Below are positions 30,182 to 39,162 of a DNA stretch of 64,000 bases, in pieces. Both the position numbers and the translations under genes were made by a program. Each line of letters starts with the position of its first letter. Position 1 is the first letter of the stretch. Origin of the DNA: Pseudomonas sp. HN11 (GTDB lineage: Bacteria; Pseudomonadota; Gammaproteobacteria; Pseudomonadales; Pseudomonadaceae); assembly GCF_021390155.1 (NCBI RefSeq), contig NZ_CP089985.1:1065001-1129000 (forward strand), written 5' to 3'. The notes beneath the pieces were generated by a model, which did no database searches, was not told the DNA's origin, and was given only the letters and a program-made list of their open reading frames with translations.

Positions 30182-31424
30182 AAACAAACTCGAAGAGCTG
30201 TTGATCGACGCTGAAGCCGACGACGACGTGGTCCAGCACAGCCACCCGGTGGTGAGTCGCCCATGGCTGTTGCTGCTGGGCTTGGTACTGGTGGCGATGA
30301 ACCTGCGCCCGGCGTTGTCGAGCCTGTCGCCGCTGCTCAGTGACGTCTCGCGCAGCCTGGGATTATCGGCAGCCAAGGCCGGCTTGCTGACCACCTTGCC
30401 TGTGTTGTGCCTGGGTTTGTTCGCGCCGCTGGCGCCGATCCTGGCCAGGCGCTTTGGTGCCGAGCGCGTTGTGTTGGGGATTCTGCTGACGCTGGCCGGC
30501 GGCATCAGCCTGCGCAGTTCGTTTGGCGAAACCGGGCTGTTCGTCGGCAGCCTGATTGCCGGTGCCAGTATCGGCATCATCGGGGTGTTGCTACCCGGCA
30601 TCGTCAAGCGCGACTTCGCCAAGCAAGCTGGCACCATGACCGGCGTCTACACCATGGCGCTGTGCCTGGGCGCGGCGCTGGCGGCGGGAGCCACGGTGCC
30701 GTTGAGTCATTATTTCAATGACAGTTGGTCCCTCGGCCTGGGCTTCTGGATTGTGCCAGCGCTGCTGGCGGCGCTGTTCTGGTTGCCACAAGTCGGGCAG
30801 AAACATGGCGCCCATCAAGTCGCCTATCGGGTAAAGGGTCTGCTGCGTGACCCGCTGGCCTGGCAAGTCACCCTGTACATGGGGTTGCAATCGTCCCTGG
30901 CCTATATCGTATTTGGTTGGGTGCCTTCAATACTGATCAGCCGTGGTTTGAGTGCCACCGAAGCGGGCCTGGCGCTGTCTGGTTCGATCATTGTGCAACT
31001 GTTCAGCGCCCTTACCGCACCGTGGTTGGCGACCCGTGGCAAGGACCAGCGTCTGGCCATCGTAGTCGTGATGCTGCTGACCCTCGGCGGGCTGTTTGGC
31101 TGCCTGTTTGCACCGCTTGATGGGTTGTGGGGCTGGGCGATTTTGCTTGGCCTGGGCCAGGGCGGCACCTTCAGCCTGGCGCTGACATTGATCGTGCTGC
31201 GCTCGCGGAATTCTCATGTTGCGGCCAACCTGTCGAGCATGGCCCAGGGCATCGGCTACACCCTGGCCTCGATGGGACCACTGGCGGTGGGCGTACTGCA
31301 TGACTGGACCGGCGGCTGGGGGGCCACCGGTTGGGTATTCGGCGTGATCGGCCTGGGTGCGATCATCACCGGGTACGGCGCCGGTCGTGCGTTGTACGTC
31401 AACGTCAGCAGCGAAAAAGTCTGA
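30171..31424 (+). CDS. MFS permease, CynX/NimT type
   Basis: 417 residues with about 12 membrane segments. The first segment carries LVAMNLRPALSSLSPLL, a hallmark of the CynX/NimT cyanate-transporter-like family. Substrates of these proteins are mostly unknown (cyanate, 2-nitroimidazole and others have been reported). Coupling to the GntR regulator by overlap suggests a dedicated, inducible transporter. It is convergent with the DUF1120 operon, 3 nt from its last stop codon. Confidence 0.85.
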   Translation: MNPENKLEELLIDAEADDDVVQHSHPVVSRPWLLLLGLVLVAMNLRPALSSLSPLLSDVSRSLGLSAAKAGLLTTLPVLCLGLFAPLAPILARRFGAERVVLGILLTLAGGISLRSSFGETGLFVGSLIAGASIGIIGVLLPGIVKRDFAKQAGTMTGVYTMALCLGAALAAGATVPLSHYFNDSWSLGLGFWIVPALLAALFWLPQVGQKHGAHQVAYRVKGLLRDPLAWQVTLYMGLQSSLAYIVFGWVPSILISRGLSATEAGLALSGSIIVQLFSALTAPWLATRGKDQRLAIVVVMLLTLGGLFGCLFAPLDGLWGWAILLGLGQGGTFSLALTLIVLRSRNSHVAANLSSMAQGIGYTLASMGPLAVGVLHDWTGGWGATGWVFGVIGLGAIITGYGAGRALYVNVSSEKV

Positions 31425-31427
31425 GGG

Positions 31428-32078
31428 CTACAGGTACACCACTTCCAGCGTGGCCGACCCATCCATCGCTGTCTCCACGCTCAGGTCCAGGTTCTGCTTG
31501 GCGTTGATCACCGCCTCCAGGGTCAGGGTGCTCGCCAGGTTTTGGATCGCCGAAGGCCCTGCGGTGCTGCCGGCCACATCGGTAAAGCCCAGCAGGCTGC
31601 GTGAACCGATGTCGATGGGATTAAGATTGGAGGTGCGCCAGGCCAGACCGCCGGTGGTGGACTCGGTGCCATAGGTCACGGGTAGGTCGTCGGCCACGGT
31701 TTGCTTGGGGTCGAACTTCACCGAGTACACCCCAATCTTATTGCCGGCGCTATCGAGGCCCAGGCCATAGTAGATCTCGCTGTTGACGTGGGCGGTGCCG
31801 TCGCGGTTATCGCGCATGCGCAGTGCGTAGCGACCGGGGGCATTGCAGTTAACAGTCAGGCTTAACGATTTGAGCGGTAGCCGGGTGCCCGTGGCCTGGT
31901 TTAGATCTTGTTGGGAGATCTTGCCAAAGTCGATCAAGCCGCCACCGGACAGCACCGGTGTGCAGGCCATGGGGGTGATCAAACCGCCGACGGTCAGTTC
32001 GACGGTGGAGGCGGCTTGGGCGGCTCCGATGTAGGCCAGCCACGCACAGGTCGCCAAAGGCATCAATAACGTTTTCAT
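31428..32078 (-). CDS. DUF1120 pilin-like subunit (last gene of fimbrial operon)
   Basis: 216 residues. Signal peptide ending AQAAS, then the DUF1120 opening STVELTVGGLITPMACTP. Cysteines in MACTP and VNCNAP fit the pilin disulfide, and the C terminus EVVYL has the penultimate Tyr recognised by PapD-type chaperones. It is more similar to the C-terminal half of the two-domain protein at 32712 (TESTTGGLAWR versus TDSTTGGLPWS) than to the upstream subunits. The ATG at 32078 follows AGGAACTTGATC, 10 nt after the preceding gene. Confidence 0.85.
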   Translation of the reverse strand: MKTLLMPLATCAWLAYIGAAQAASTVELTVGGLITPMACTPVLSGGGLIDFGKISQQDLNQATGTRLPLKSLSLTVNCNAPGRYALRMRDNRDGTAHVNSEIYYGLGLDSAGNKIGVYSVKFDPKQTVADDLPVTYGTESTTGGLAWRTSNLNPIDIGSRSLLGFTDVAGSTAGPSAIQNLASTLTLEAVINAKQNLDLSVETAMDGSATLEVVYL

Positions 32079-32088
32079 GATCAAGTTC

Positions 32089-32703
32089 CTACAGGTAGTG
32101 CATGGATAGGGTCACGGAACCGTCGATAGGGACTGCTTCAGTCAAAGGCAGCGTTTCACTTGGGGCGATAGTGGGTGTGATCAGCACGCCTGCTGTCACT
32201 TGCTGCACCGGTGCCGGGACTGTCGGATTTGGGGTCAGTGAAAATGCGGAGAGAAAATAATGGGACAGCACGCTCGTGGGCGCCCAGGTTGAAGGACCGC
32301 TGGAGCCTATGGGGTACATACTGACGCCGTCGGCCACGATCGAGTTGAGGTTCAGCCGCATGTAGCCCAACGGTATGCTTTCGTTGATCAGCCCCAGGCC
32401 GAAACGTACCGATCCCACCTCACCGCCGGAACCGAGGCGGTTATCCCTGGGCTCCAAGGCCAATAATGTCGGCGCATCGCAGGTGATCGACAATTGCAGG
32501 GTGTGCGTCGGCAACTGGGTGGGCTGATCGACGTTCAAGTCTCTGGCCGCAATTTTGCCCAAGTCGTATACGCCACCGCTGGACAGGCTGGGTTCGCACG
32601 CACTGGGAGTGATCAGCCCGGTGACGGTAAGGTCAATGCCGGAGGCTGCCTGGGCAACGTTGATCCAGGTAAAGACCGCGAGAGAGAGCAGCAAGGGTTT
32701 CAT
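32089..32703 (-). CDS. DUF1120 pilin-like subunit
   Basis: 204 residues, signal peptide ending AQAAS, DUF1120 start GIDLTVTGLITPSACEP, Cys pair in SACEP and ITCDAP, and C terminus SMHYL with penultimate Tyr. It follows the two-domain protein by 8 nt and precedes the last subunit. It is likely secreted through the Sec system and assembled at the usher encoded at 33851. Confidence 0.85.
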   Translation of the reverse strand: MKPLLLSLAVFTWINVAQAASGIDLTVTGLITPSACEPSLSSGGVYDLGKIAARDLNVDQPTQLPTHTLQLSITCDAPTLLALEPRDNRLGSGGEVGSVRFGLGLINESIPLGYMRLNLNSIVADGVSMYPIGSSGPSTWAPTSVLSHYFLSAFSLTPNPTVPAPVQQVTAGVLITPTIAPSETLPLTEAVPIDGSVTLSMHYL

Positions 32704-32711
32704 GAGGGGAC

Positions 32712-33839
32712 CTATAAGTAGATGATTTCGAGGGTGCCTGAGCCGTCCAGCCGCACTTCATTGCCCAGGTCCAGCGAGTTCAGGGGCGCGACGACGGCCT
32801 CCAGGCTCAGCGTGGCGTTGAGGCTCTGAATCGCGTTGGGACCGCTGCTACTGCCGGAGGTGGCGCTGAAGCCCAGGTAGCGGTTGGCACCGACTGCCGC
32901 GATGCGCGCGCTGGCATTACTCCAGGGCAGGCCGCCGGTCGTGGAGTCTGTGGAAAAAACCTGGCCGAAGCTGTCGGCCGTGATCCGGGTCGGATCGAAC
33001 AGCAGCCGGTAGCGACCAATTTTCTGCTGGCGGGCATCCAGGCCCAGCCCGTAGGTACTTTCATCGGCGACACCGGTGGCCGAGCCCTGGCGGTTGTCCT
33101 GCATGCGCACGGCGAATGCGGTCGGCCCATCGCAGGTGACACTGAGGGAGAGCGGCCTTGGCGTCAGGGCGGTGTCCTTGTCCAGGTTCAAGTCGCTGAC
33201 CGACAGCTTGCCCAGTTCCACATGGCCGCCATTGGACAGGGTGGGCGTACAGGCAGCAGGCGCAAACCGTGCTTCTAGACGTAGCTCCCGCGAGCGCCCG
33301 GCGGCTAAGGCGTCGAATAACCCGGCGGTGTCCCAGGTTACGGCGTCGCGCACCTGTGTGGCCGCTTCGCTGGCCCAGGCGCTGGCGTCTATCTGCAATG
33401 ACAAGTTGCGCCCTGTCACCACGACACCACCACGCATCGGCACGATGCCATGGTCCGGTCGCCAGAGCAGTTGCGCGCCGCTGGTGGAGGGCGCCTGGCC
33501 CTGGCCCGCAATCTGGCCGAGCTCCACTGCCTGGCCGTCCAGCACCGCATCGTTGACCCGTAAACTGTACGTGCCGTGCTCGGTAAAGCGGAACCGCTCG
33601 GGCCCCGCGCCAGGCCCGCGATAGAACAGGCTCAGGTCGGTGGGGTGCGGGCAGTTCAGTGTGAGGCTGATCCGCCGCTCTCCCAGCAATCGCTCCGCCG
33701 CCGGGATCACGGCCGTGGCGCGGTTCATCAGGCCGAAGTCCAGCTGTGTCTGGCTGAGGTTGAGCTGGCATTCGTCTGCGCCCCAGGCACCGGCACACAG
33801 CAGAACGCCCAAGGGATACAGCAGGTATTGGAAACCCAT
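32712..33839 (-). CDS. Two-domain DUF1120 protein, probable tip adhesin
   Basis: 375 residues, about twice the size of the other subunits. After the signal peptide (ending AGAWGAD) an N-terminal domain (about 18-195) shows a Cys pair and beta pattern (DECQLNLSQTQLDFG, LTLNCPHPTDL) but weak DUF1120 likeness; the C-terminal half (about 195-375) is a clear DUF1120 domain (ACTPTLSNGGHVELGKLSVSDLN) ending EIIYL. This is the layout of a two-domain adhesin. It directly follows the usher, the usual adhesin position. The ATG at 33839 has GAGG upstream; an earlier ATG at 33854 overlaps the usher stop codon. Confidence 0.8.
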   Translation of the reverse strand: MGFQYLLYPLGVLLCAGAWGADECQLNLSQTQLDFGLMNRATAVIPAAERLLGERRISLTLNCPHPTDLSLFYRGPGAGPERFRFTEHGTYSLRVNDAVLDGQAVELGQIAGQGQAPSTSGAQLLWRPDHGIVPMRGGVVVTGRNLSLQIDASAWASEAATQVRDAVTWDTAGLFDALAAGRSRELRLEARFAPAACTPTLSNGGHVELGKLSVSDLNLDKDTALTPRPLSLSVTCDGPTAFAVRMQDNRQGSATGVADESTYGLGLDARQQKIGRYRLLFDPTRITADSFGQVFSTDSTTGGLPWSNASARIAAVGANRYLGFSATSGSSSGPNAIQSLNATLSLEAVVAPLNSLDLGNEVRLDGSGTLEIIYL

Positions 33840-33850
33840 GGTGAAAGACC

Positions 33851-36313
33851 TCATGACGGGCGGCACCGGGCGGGTGCGGTTTCGAAATACACCTCGGGGT
33901 CGGCGTCTTCCGGTAGCTGGAACTCCAGGCGGCAGCGGGGTTGTCCAGGCGCCTTGACCCAGAGCGGACGCGGGTCAAGCACATCGGGCAGGAACACCTG
34001 GCTGCCTTCCTGCACCAAGGTGACGAATTCACCCTCGGCGGTACTGACGGTGGCGCCCCGTGGCAACGGCTGGCCGTTGTCGGTGGTGACATTGAGCAAC
34101 GCACGGCGGGTGAGTGCCACGCCAAATTGCACCTTGTCCACCGCCCCTCGCCCGGCGGCGATGACGGCCAGGCCGTTATGGATATCGGCATTGCGCGGTA
34201 GCGAGCGGGTCTGCACTTCCACCGGGCTGCGGCCATAGGCGCTGACCTGCGGCACCACGGCCTGGCCTTGCCAATCGGTCCAGACCGGACCGCTGGGGGT
34301 GCTGACCTTGACGCCGGCCATCTGGCCCACCGACATCACGGCGAAGGTGTCTCGCACCGGGTAGGGTGAAAAGGTCACGCCGTCGCCATGCACCACCACA
34401 CCGCCACGGACGCCGCCTTGGTAGCTGGAGCGTTCGTCGTCGGATCGGGTGTAGTTGAAGTCCAACTGGCTGTACCAGGGCAACGCCGATACGCCTACCG
34501 ACGATTCCACCTCGCGGTTACGGCTGTCGCGCTCCACGCCCACCCGATAACTGAGTTGGTCGTTGAGTTGTTCACTCACCCCCACGCCAAGGCGATGCTC
34601 ACCGCCGGTGCGGCGAGCCCAGGCACGACCCCTACGGCTTTCGCCCAACGGCACACTCAGGTTCAGGTAGACACTGTTGTCGTTCTGCTGGCGACCGCCC
34701 ACCTGCCATTCGGCGCTGGCCGACACGGACACCCGGCCAAAGCTGGTACCCCAGGAGGCCAGCGCACGGCTGCTGCTCTCTGCGTTGTACGACGCGGTCC
34801 GCGAGACACCTGCACTGAACGCTCCCAAGGTCGGATGCGCCCAGGACGCGGTAAAGCTTTGCTGATCACGGTAACGTGAGCGCTGCTGGTCACGGTTGTT
34901 GCCGACGTAGGTGGAGTCTTCCAGGTCGCGATAGCCCTGGGAGCGCCAGGAGGCGGCGGTACTCACCGACCAACTGTCGCTCAGGCGCTGAGACCAGGAC
35001 AGGTCGCTCTGCACCCCGCGGTCACGCCCTTCACGGCTGGCCTCGGCGGCCTGGGTGGTGAACTGCAATTGGCTGTCCTGCCAGGGAAGCCAACCCAGAT
35101 TCACGCCAATGGCACGATACGCATCGGCCATTAGCACGCCACCGCCCACGCTGACTTGCGGGTGCACCGTGCCGCTCCAGCCGGCACTGACCACCCAGGG
35201 TTCCTTGCCGCCGCTGTCGCCGATCTGGCGTACACGGCCGGCTGCCACCGAATAGCCCGACGCCGGCAAGCCCAGGCCGAGCATGCCGGCGGGCACGATG
35301 AAGCGGCGCTCCTCGCCGGTCGTTTCCTTGACCGTGACTTCCACGTCGGAGCGGCTGTTCAAGCGTCGCACATCGGTCAGGGCGAATGGGCCGGCGGGTA
35401 CCACGGTCGAGTGGATCAGTGCGCCGTTCTGGCGTACCTCTACCTGCGCTGGGCTGTTGGCGATACCGGTGATGGTTGCCCCCTGGTTCTGGTCCTGCAG
35501 CGCCGTTTCGGTCAGTACCTGGGCGCCGGTGATCTGCGTACCTGCCAGCACCGGGTTGTAGAGGCTGATCTGACCCGCCTGCAACACCGCCTGCTGCTCG
35601 GCGAAAGTGCGTTGGGCGTAAGCGTCCAGGTGAGTGGTGCGCGATCGGCTGTCCTGCCAGGTCTTCACCTGGCGGCTGCGCACGATCCAATCCCCGGCGT
35701 TGAAACCCACTTCGGTGTTGGCCGAGCCGAAGCGGCTGGTGTCGTCGCCGAACTCGTTGTACAGCCCCGTCAGGTCATAATTGAGCAGGCCGGCGAAGCC
35801 ACCGGTCTGGTAGCCGGAAATATCCTGTTGCGCGGGGCGCAGGGCGTCGGTCGGTACCACCAGCGCCAGGCTCAGGCTGGCGGTGTCTTGCTCGATCACG
35901 GTCTGTGGAAAACGCTCGGTGAAGCGATGGCAGGCAGGGTTGCCGTCGTCATCGGGCACGATCAGGTTGGCGGCATCCAGCAGTACCCGGTTGAAACACA
36001 GCCCACCTTGTTGCTCGAACGTCACATCCACCCGGCCACGCCGCTGGCCATTGACGCTCAGATTGACGGCGTGCCGGCCTGCGGCAAAACGCGGCGCCTC
36101 CAGCAGCAGGTTGGCCAGTTCCGGATCGATACCGCGCCGGGACAGGGTTTGGGGGTCGAATGAACCGGCGATCAGGTCGCCGTTGGCCAGCGCCTGTCCC
36201 GTGGGCAGCGCACTGCCCAACGCCAGGGCCAATCCCGCCAGAATAAAAGGTGTCGGGCGTGGTGAAACGCCAGGCACGGCGCCGCCGTCGCGGTCAGTCA
36301 TTGCTGTGCTCAC
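33851..36313 (-). CDS. Fimbrial outer membrane usher (FimD/PapC family)
   Basis: 820 residues from a GTG. The usher forms the outer-membrane pore that receives chaperone-subunit complexes and polymerises the fibre. After the signal sequence come the N-terminal domain (about 50-160), the barrel with a plug (RNGALIHSTVVPAGPFALTDV region around 300-330) and the C-terminal domains with a Cys pair (CRLEFQL ... ARCRPS) at the end. The length fits the 800-870 of the family. It lies between the chaperone gene (81 nt upstream) and the two-domain adhesin gene. Confidence 0.93.
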   Translation of the reverse strand: MSTAMTDRDGGAVPGVSPRPTPFILAGLALALGSALPTGQALANGDLIAGSFDPQTLSRRGIDPELANLLLEAPRFAAGRHAVNLSVNGQRRGRVDVTFEQQGGLCFNRVLLDAANLIVPDDDGNPACHRFTERFPQTVIEQDTASLSLALVVPTDALRPAQQDISGYQTGGFAGLLNYDLTGLYNEFGDDTSRFGSANTEVGFNAGDWIVRSRQVKTWQDSRSRTTHLDAYAQRTFAEQQAVLQAGQISLYNPVLAGTQITGAQVLTETALQDQNQGATITGIANSPAQVEVRQNGALIHSTVVPAGPFALTDVRRLNSRSDVEVTVKETTGEERRFIVPAGMLGLGLPASGYSVAAGRVRQIGDSGGKEPWVVSAGWSGTVHPQVSVGGGVLMADAYRAIGVNLGWLPWQDSQLQFTTQAAEASREGRDRGVQSDLSWSQRLSDSWSVSTAASWRSQGYRDLEDSTYVGNNRDQQRSRYRDQQSFTASWAHPTLGAFSAGVSRTASYNAESSSRALASWGTSFGRVSVSASAEWQVGGRQQNDNSVYLNLSVPLGESRRGRAWARRTGGEHRLGVGVSEQLNDQLSYRVGVERDSRNREVESSVGVSALPWYSQLDFNYTRSDDERSSYQGGVRGGVVVHGDGVTFSPYPVRDTFAVMSVGQMAGVKVSTPSGPVWTDWQGQAVVPQVSAYGRSPVEVQTRSLPRNADIHNGLAVIAAGRGAVDKVQFGVALTRRALLNVTTDNGQPLPRGATVSTAEGEFVTLVQEGSQVFLPDVLDPRPLWVKAPGQPRCRLEFQLPEDADPEVYFETAPARCRPS

Positions 36314-36394
36314 AAGGTCATACTCAACTGTTGGCGGCCCGCTGAATCTGTCGTTCAGTCGAGCCTTTTGGCAGCCTTGGCAGGCCGCTCTTTT

Positions 36395-37132
36395 TTATAG
36401 GCTGATCGGTGCTTCGTAGGGCGCCACGGCAAAGCCGTACACCGTGGCCGGCTGTAGCTGCACACGGCTTGCACCGCCGCCGCTGGCGGTCACCTTCAGG
36501 GTTTCACCGGGCAGTACGTAGGTGCGAGGCAGCAACGCCGAACCGCCACTCGGCAATAGCTTCAATTCCTGGGCCAGGCGGACTACGTAGGGCGTCGGAT
36601 TGCTCACGCTCAGTTGGTCGCTGCTCAAGCGCCACTGCAGTCCGGTCCAGGGCGTGCGGTTGGGGGCCAAGCCTTTGGGGTGCAGAATCACAGGCAGGTT
36701 CTGGCGCACGGTGACGCCCACCCGCGCATGTCCGGCCTGGGCGGCGGAGCGCCCTTGGGGCATGCCTTCGAAGATCACCCGTTTCAAGCGCTGGGTGGTC
36801 AGAGGCTCGGACGATTGCAAGATGAAACGGATCAATTGGCTCTTGGCCGGCTCGACCCGTGCCAAAGGAGGCGTGACGAACAGCAGCGAGGCCTTGTCCT
36901 CGGGAATATCTTCCAGGGTGACGTGCAGCAAGGCCAGTTTTCCGTCGGTGTTGGTGACCGTCACCGAGGCTTCGCCATCGGCCTCGTTAACGATCACCAC
37001 CGAGGTGTCGGGTACCATGCCATCGGCGAGTACCAACGCAGGCGTGCCTGATGCCAGGGCGAGTGCGCCGAGATAAAGGCCGGCATAACGCAGGTACGTG
37101 AACAGTCGTGTAAAAAAGGGCAGGGGAGTCAT
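36395..37132 (-). CDS. Periplasmic fimbrial chaperone (PapD family)
   Basis: 245 residues with a signal peptide ending LVLAD. The chaperone donates a strand to fold pilins in the periplasm. The alternating hydrophobic G1 strand and basic residues appear around RVEPAKSQLIRFIL and the second domain near LSVSNPTPYVVRL; the family's NPT motif is present. The short distance of 2 nt from the upstream subunit gene indicates the same transcript. I see no Cys pair, as in many FGS-type chaperones. Confidence 0.9.
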   Translation of the reverse strand: MTPLPFFTRLFTYLRYAGLYLGALALASGTPALVLADGMVPDTSVVIVNEADGEASVTVTNTDGKLALLHVTLEDIPEDKASLLFVTPPLARVEPAKSQLIRFILQSSEPLTTQRLKRVIFEGMPQGRSAAQAGHARVGVTVRQNLPVILHPKGLAPNRTPWTGLQWRLSSDQLSVSNPTPYVVRLAQELKLLPSGGSALLPRTYVLPGETLKVTASGGGASRVQLQPATVYGFAVAPYEAPISL

Positions 37133-37134
37133 GG

Positions 37135-37764
37135 CTACAGATACCTCAGGTCAAGCACGATGGAGCCGTCCAGAGGCACCTCCTGCTTGAGGGTCAGATA
37201 GGCGGCGGCGTTGATGGACGTGTTGACTTGCAATGTGGCGGTGAGCAGCCGGTGTGGCTCCGGCACCAGCGTGCCGGGGGGAGCAAAGCCCATGTAATTG
37301 TTCGGGTAGGCGTTGGTTTCCGGAAACCAGGTCAGGCCCTGGTTGCTGGACGCCAGCACCAGCACGCGCTCGCCATCCCCCATCACCTCGCGAAACGTCA
37401 GGGACACCGTGCCCAGTCGTTCGGTGGGGGCATGGATGTTGGTGCCAAGGCCGTAGTAGAAACCCGGCCCCAGCGATGAGTCTGCGCGGTTGTCTATGCC
37501 GACCAGCACGAACAGCACCGGCTCGTTGCAACTCACTGACAGGTCCAGAACCTGGGTTGGTAGGGCGCTGTACTCGTATTGATTGAGACTGCGCGCCGGC
37601 ACCATGCCGTGGTCGACAATGCCATCGGCCGACAAACTGGGGGAACAAGCACTGGGCGTGATCATCCCCGTGACGTTCAGTTCGGTACTGGAGGCGGCCA
37701 GTACCGACGAGCCGACACCGAGCAGATAAAACAGGGCAAGAAGGCGTGAAGGGACGTACTTCAT
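37135..37764 (-). CDS. DUF1120 pilin-like subunit
   Basis: 209 residues, signal peptide ending VLAAS, opening STELNVTGMITPSACSP, Cys pair in SACSP and VSCNEP, C terminus DLRYL with penultimate Tyr. It is the fourth subunit gene of the operon, 2 nt before the chaperone gene. Its middle part (about 95-170) is the most diverged among the four leading subunits. Confidence 0.86.
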   Translation of the reverse strand: MKYVPSRLLALFYLLGVGSSVLAASSTELNVTGMITPSACSPSLSADGIVDHGMVPARSLNQYEYSALPTQVLDLSVSCNEPVLFVLVGIDNRADSSLGPGFYYGLGTNIHAPTERLGTVSLTFREVMGDGERVLVLASSNQGLTWFPETNAYPNNYMGFAPPGTLVPEPHRLLTATLQVNTSINAAAYLTLKQEVPLDGSIVLDLRYL

Positions 37765-37843
37765 GGAGGAGGTTCACCGGTTGCCTGGTTCAGAGGGCAG
37801 GGCGCCGCAACGGCAGGAGGGGGACCGTCGCGCGCTTCAGGAG

Positions 37844-38467
37844 TTACAGGTAACGCACGGTGACGGTCACCGAGCCGTCGATGGCAGCTTCGTTGGTCAG
37901 GGTCAAGCCACTGGCTGGGGCGATCTTGGCGCCTACACGCATTTGCGAGGTAAGCACCTGAACCGGAATCGGTGCATCGGCACTGGTATCGGCGACCGAG
38001 ATCAGGTTTTCGGGCATCAGGTAGCGCTCAGTGAACCAGGTGACACCGCCGTCCTCGGAACCAATGGCCTTGACCGCCACGCCATCGGCCACTGGTGAGA
38101 GCAATCGCAAGGTCATGGCGCCGAGTTTTTCGCTGTCGTTGATCAAGCCCAGGCCGAACTCCATCATGTCGTTGCCGTGGTTCGATCCTGCCCGGTTGTC
38201 GTCGGCGTCAAGGGCAATCAGGGTTGCCGCGTCGCACGTGACGGTGAGTTGCAGGGACTGTTCGGCAAGATAGGTTACCTGGTCGAGGTTCAGGTCCTTG
38301 GCCGAGATCTTGCCGTAGTCCACAGTCCCGCCGTTGGACAGGGCCGGTGTGCAGGCGCTTGGGGTGATCAGGCCCTTGACCGTCAGGTCGACGCTGGAGG
38401 CGGCAAACGCAGGGGCACTACTGGCGACCAGCAGGGCGACGGCGATGGATTTGAGTGCGGTGTTCAT
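37844..38467 (-). CDS. DUF1120 pilin-like subunit
   Basis: 207 residues, signal peptide ending AFAAS, opening SVDLTVKGLITPSACTP, Cys pair in SACTP and VTCDAA, C terminus TVRYL with penultimate Tyr. It is closely related to the neighbours at 38501 and 39163, so the three look like tandem duplicates. A 79-nt gap follows before the next subunit gene. Confidence 0.87.
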   Translation of the reverse strand: MNTALKSIAVALLVASSAPAFAASSVDLTVKGLITPSACTPALSNGGTVDYGKISAKDLNLDQVTYLAEQSLQLTVTCDAATLIALDADDNRAGSNHGNDMMEFGLGLINDSEKLGAMTLRLLSPVADGVAVKAIGSEDGGVTWFTERYLMPENLISVADTSADAPIPVQVLTSQMRVGAKIAPASGLTLTNEAAIDGSVTVTVRYL

Positions 38468-38500
38468 AATGAGGCTCCAAGTAGAGATTAAGAAAAAGGG

Positions 38501-39124
38501 TTACCAGTACTTGATTTGCAGCGTGGCCTGGCCATCAATGGGCACTTCGTCGAGCAAGGTCAGATCGCTGGCGGGCACGATCACGGTGAAGGCTCGCAGA
38601 CGTGCGCTGAGGGTTTGCAGGGCCATCGGTGTGTTGGGGCCTGCGGGCGGGGCAAACGAGGTCAAGGCCGCGTGTCCCAGGTACGAAGACGGCTGCCAGC
38701 TGGCGCCGCCGTCCCGGGACTGGATGGTCTGGACTGGCGCGCTGTCGGCCACCGGATCGAACACGCCGAAGGCCACGCTGCCGAGTTTCTGGTCATCGTT
38801 GACCATGCCCAGGCCATGGTGCGCAGGGTTGATCGCCGAGCTGCCGGCGCGGTTGTCCACGGTGGTCAAGGTGAAAAAGGTAGCGCCCTCACACTGCACC
38901 TGCAGTTGCATTTCCCCGGCTTGCAGGCTGGTAGGGAACTCCGGGTGCAGGTCCTTGGCCGTCAACTTGCCGTGGTCGATCACGCCCCCGTCGGAGAGCG
39001 CGGGCGTGCACGAGGCCGGCGTGATAATCCCGGTGACGCTCAAATCCGTATTGCTCGCGGCAAAGGCGCCCGTTGTGGAGGCCGCCATCAGGATGGCAAA
39101 GGTGGCTGAGGTGGTTCTTTGCAT
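38501..39124 (-). CDS. DUF1120 pilin-like subunit
   Basis: 207 residues from the ATG at 39124, preceded by AAGGATTCGTGCAC. The frame is open to 39376 but that part overlaps the previous gene. Signal peptide ending AFAAS, opening NTDLSVTGIITPASCTP, Cys pair in ASCTP and VQCEGA, C terminus QIKYW: the penultimate Tyr is kept although the last residue is Trp instead of Leu. Confidence 0.86.
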   Translation of the reverse strand: MQRTTSATFAILMAASTTGAFAASNTDLSVTGIITPASCTPALSDGGVIDHGKLTAKDLHPEFPTSLQAGEMQLQVQCEGATFFTLTTVDNRAGSSAINPAHHGLGMVNDDQKLGSVAFGVFDPVADSAPVQTIQSRDGGASWQPSSYLGHAALTSFAPPAGPNTPMALQTLSARLRAFTVIVPASDLTLLDEVPIDGQATLQIKYW

Positions 39125-39162
39125 GTGCACGAATCCTTGTGAAAGTGTCGAAGCGCAGAGGG

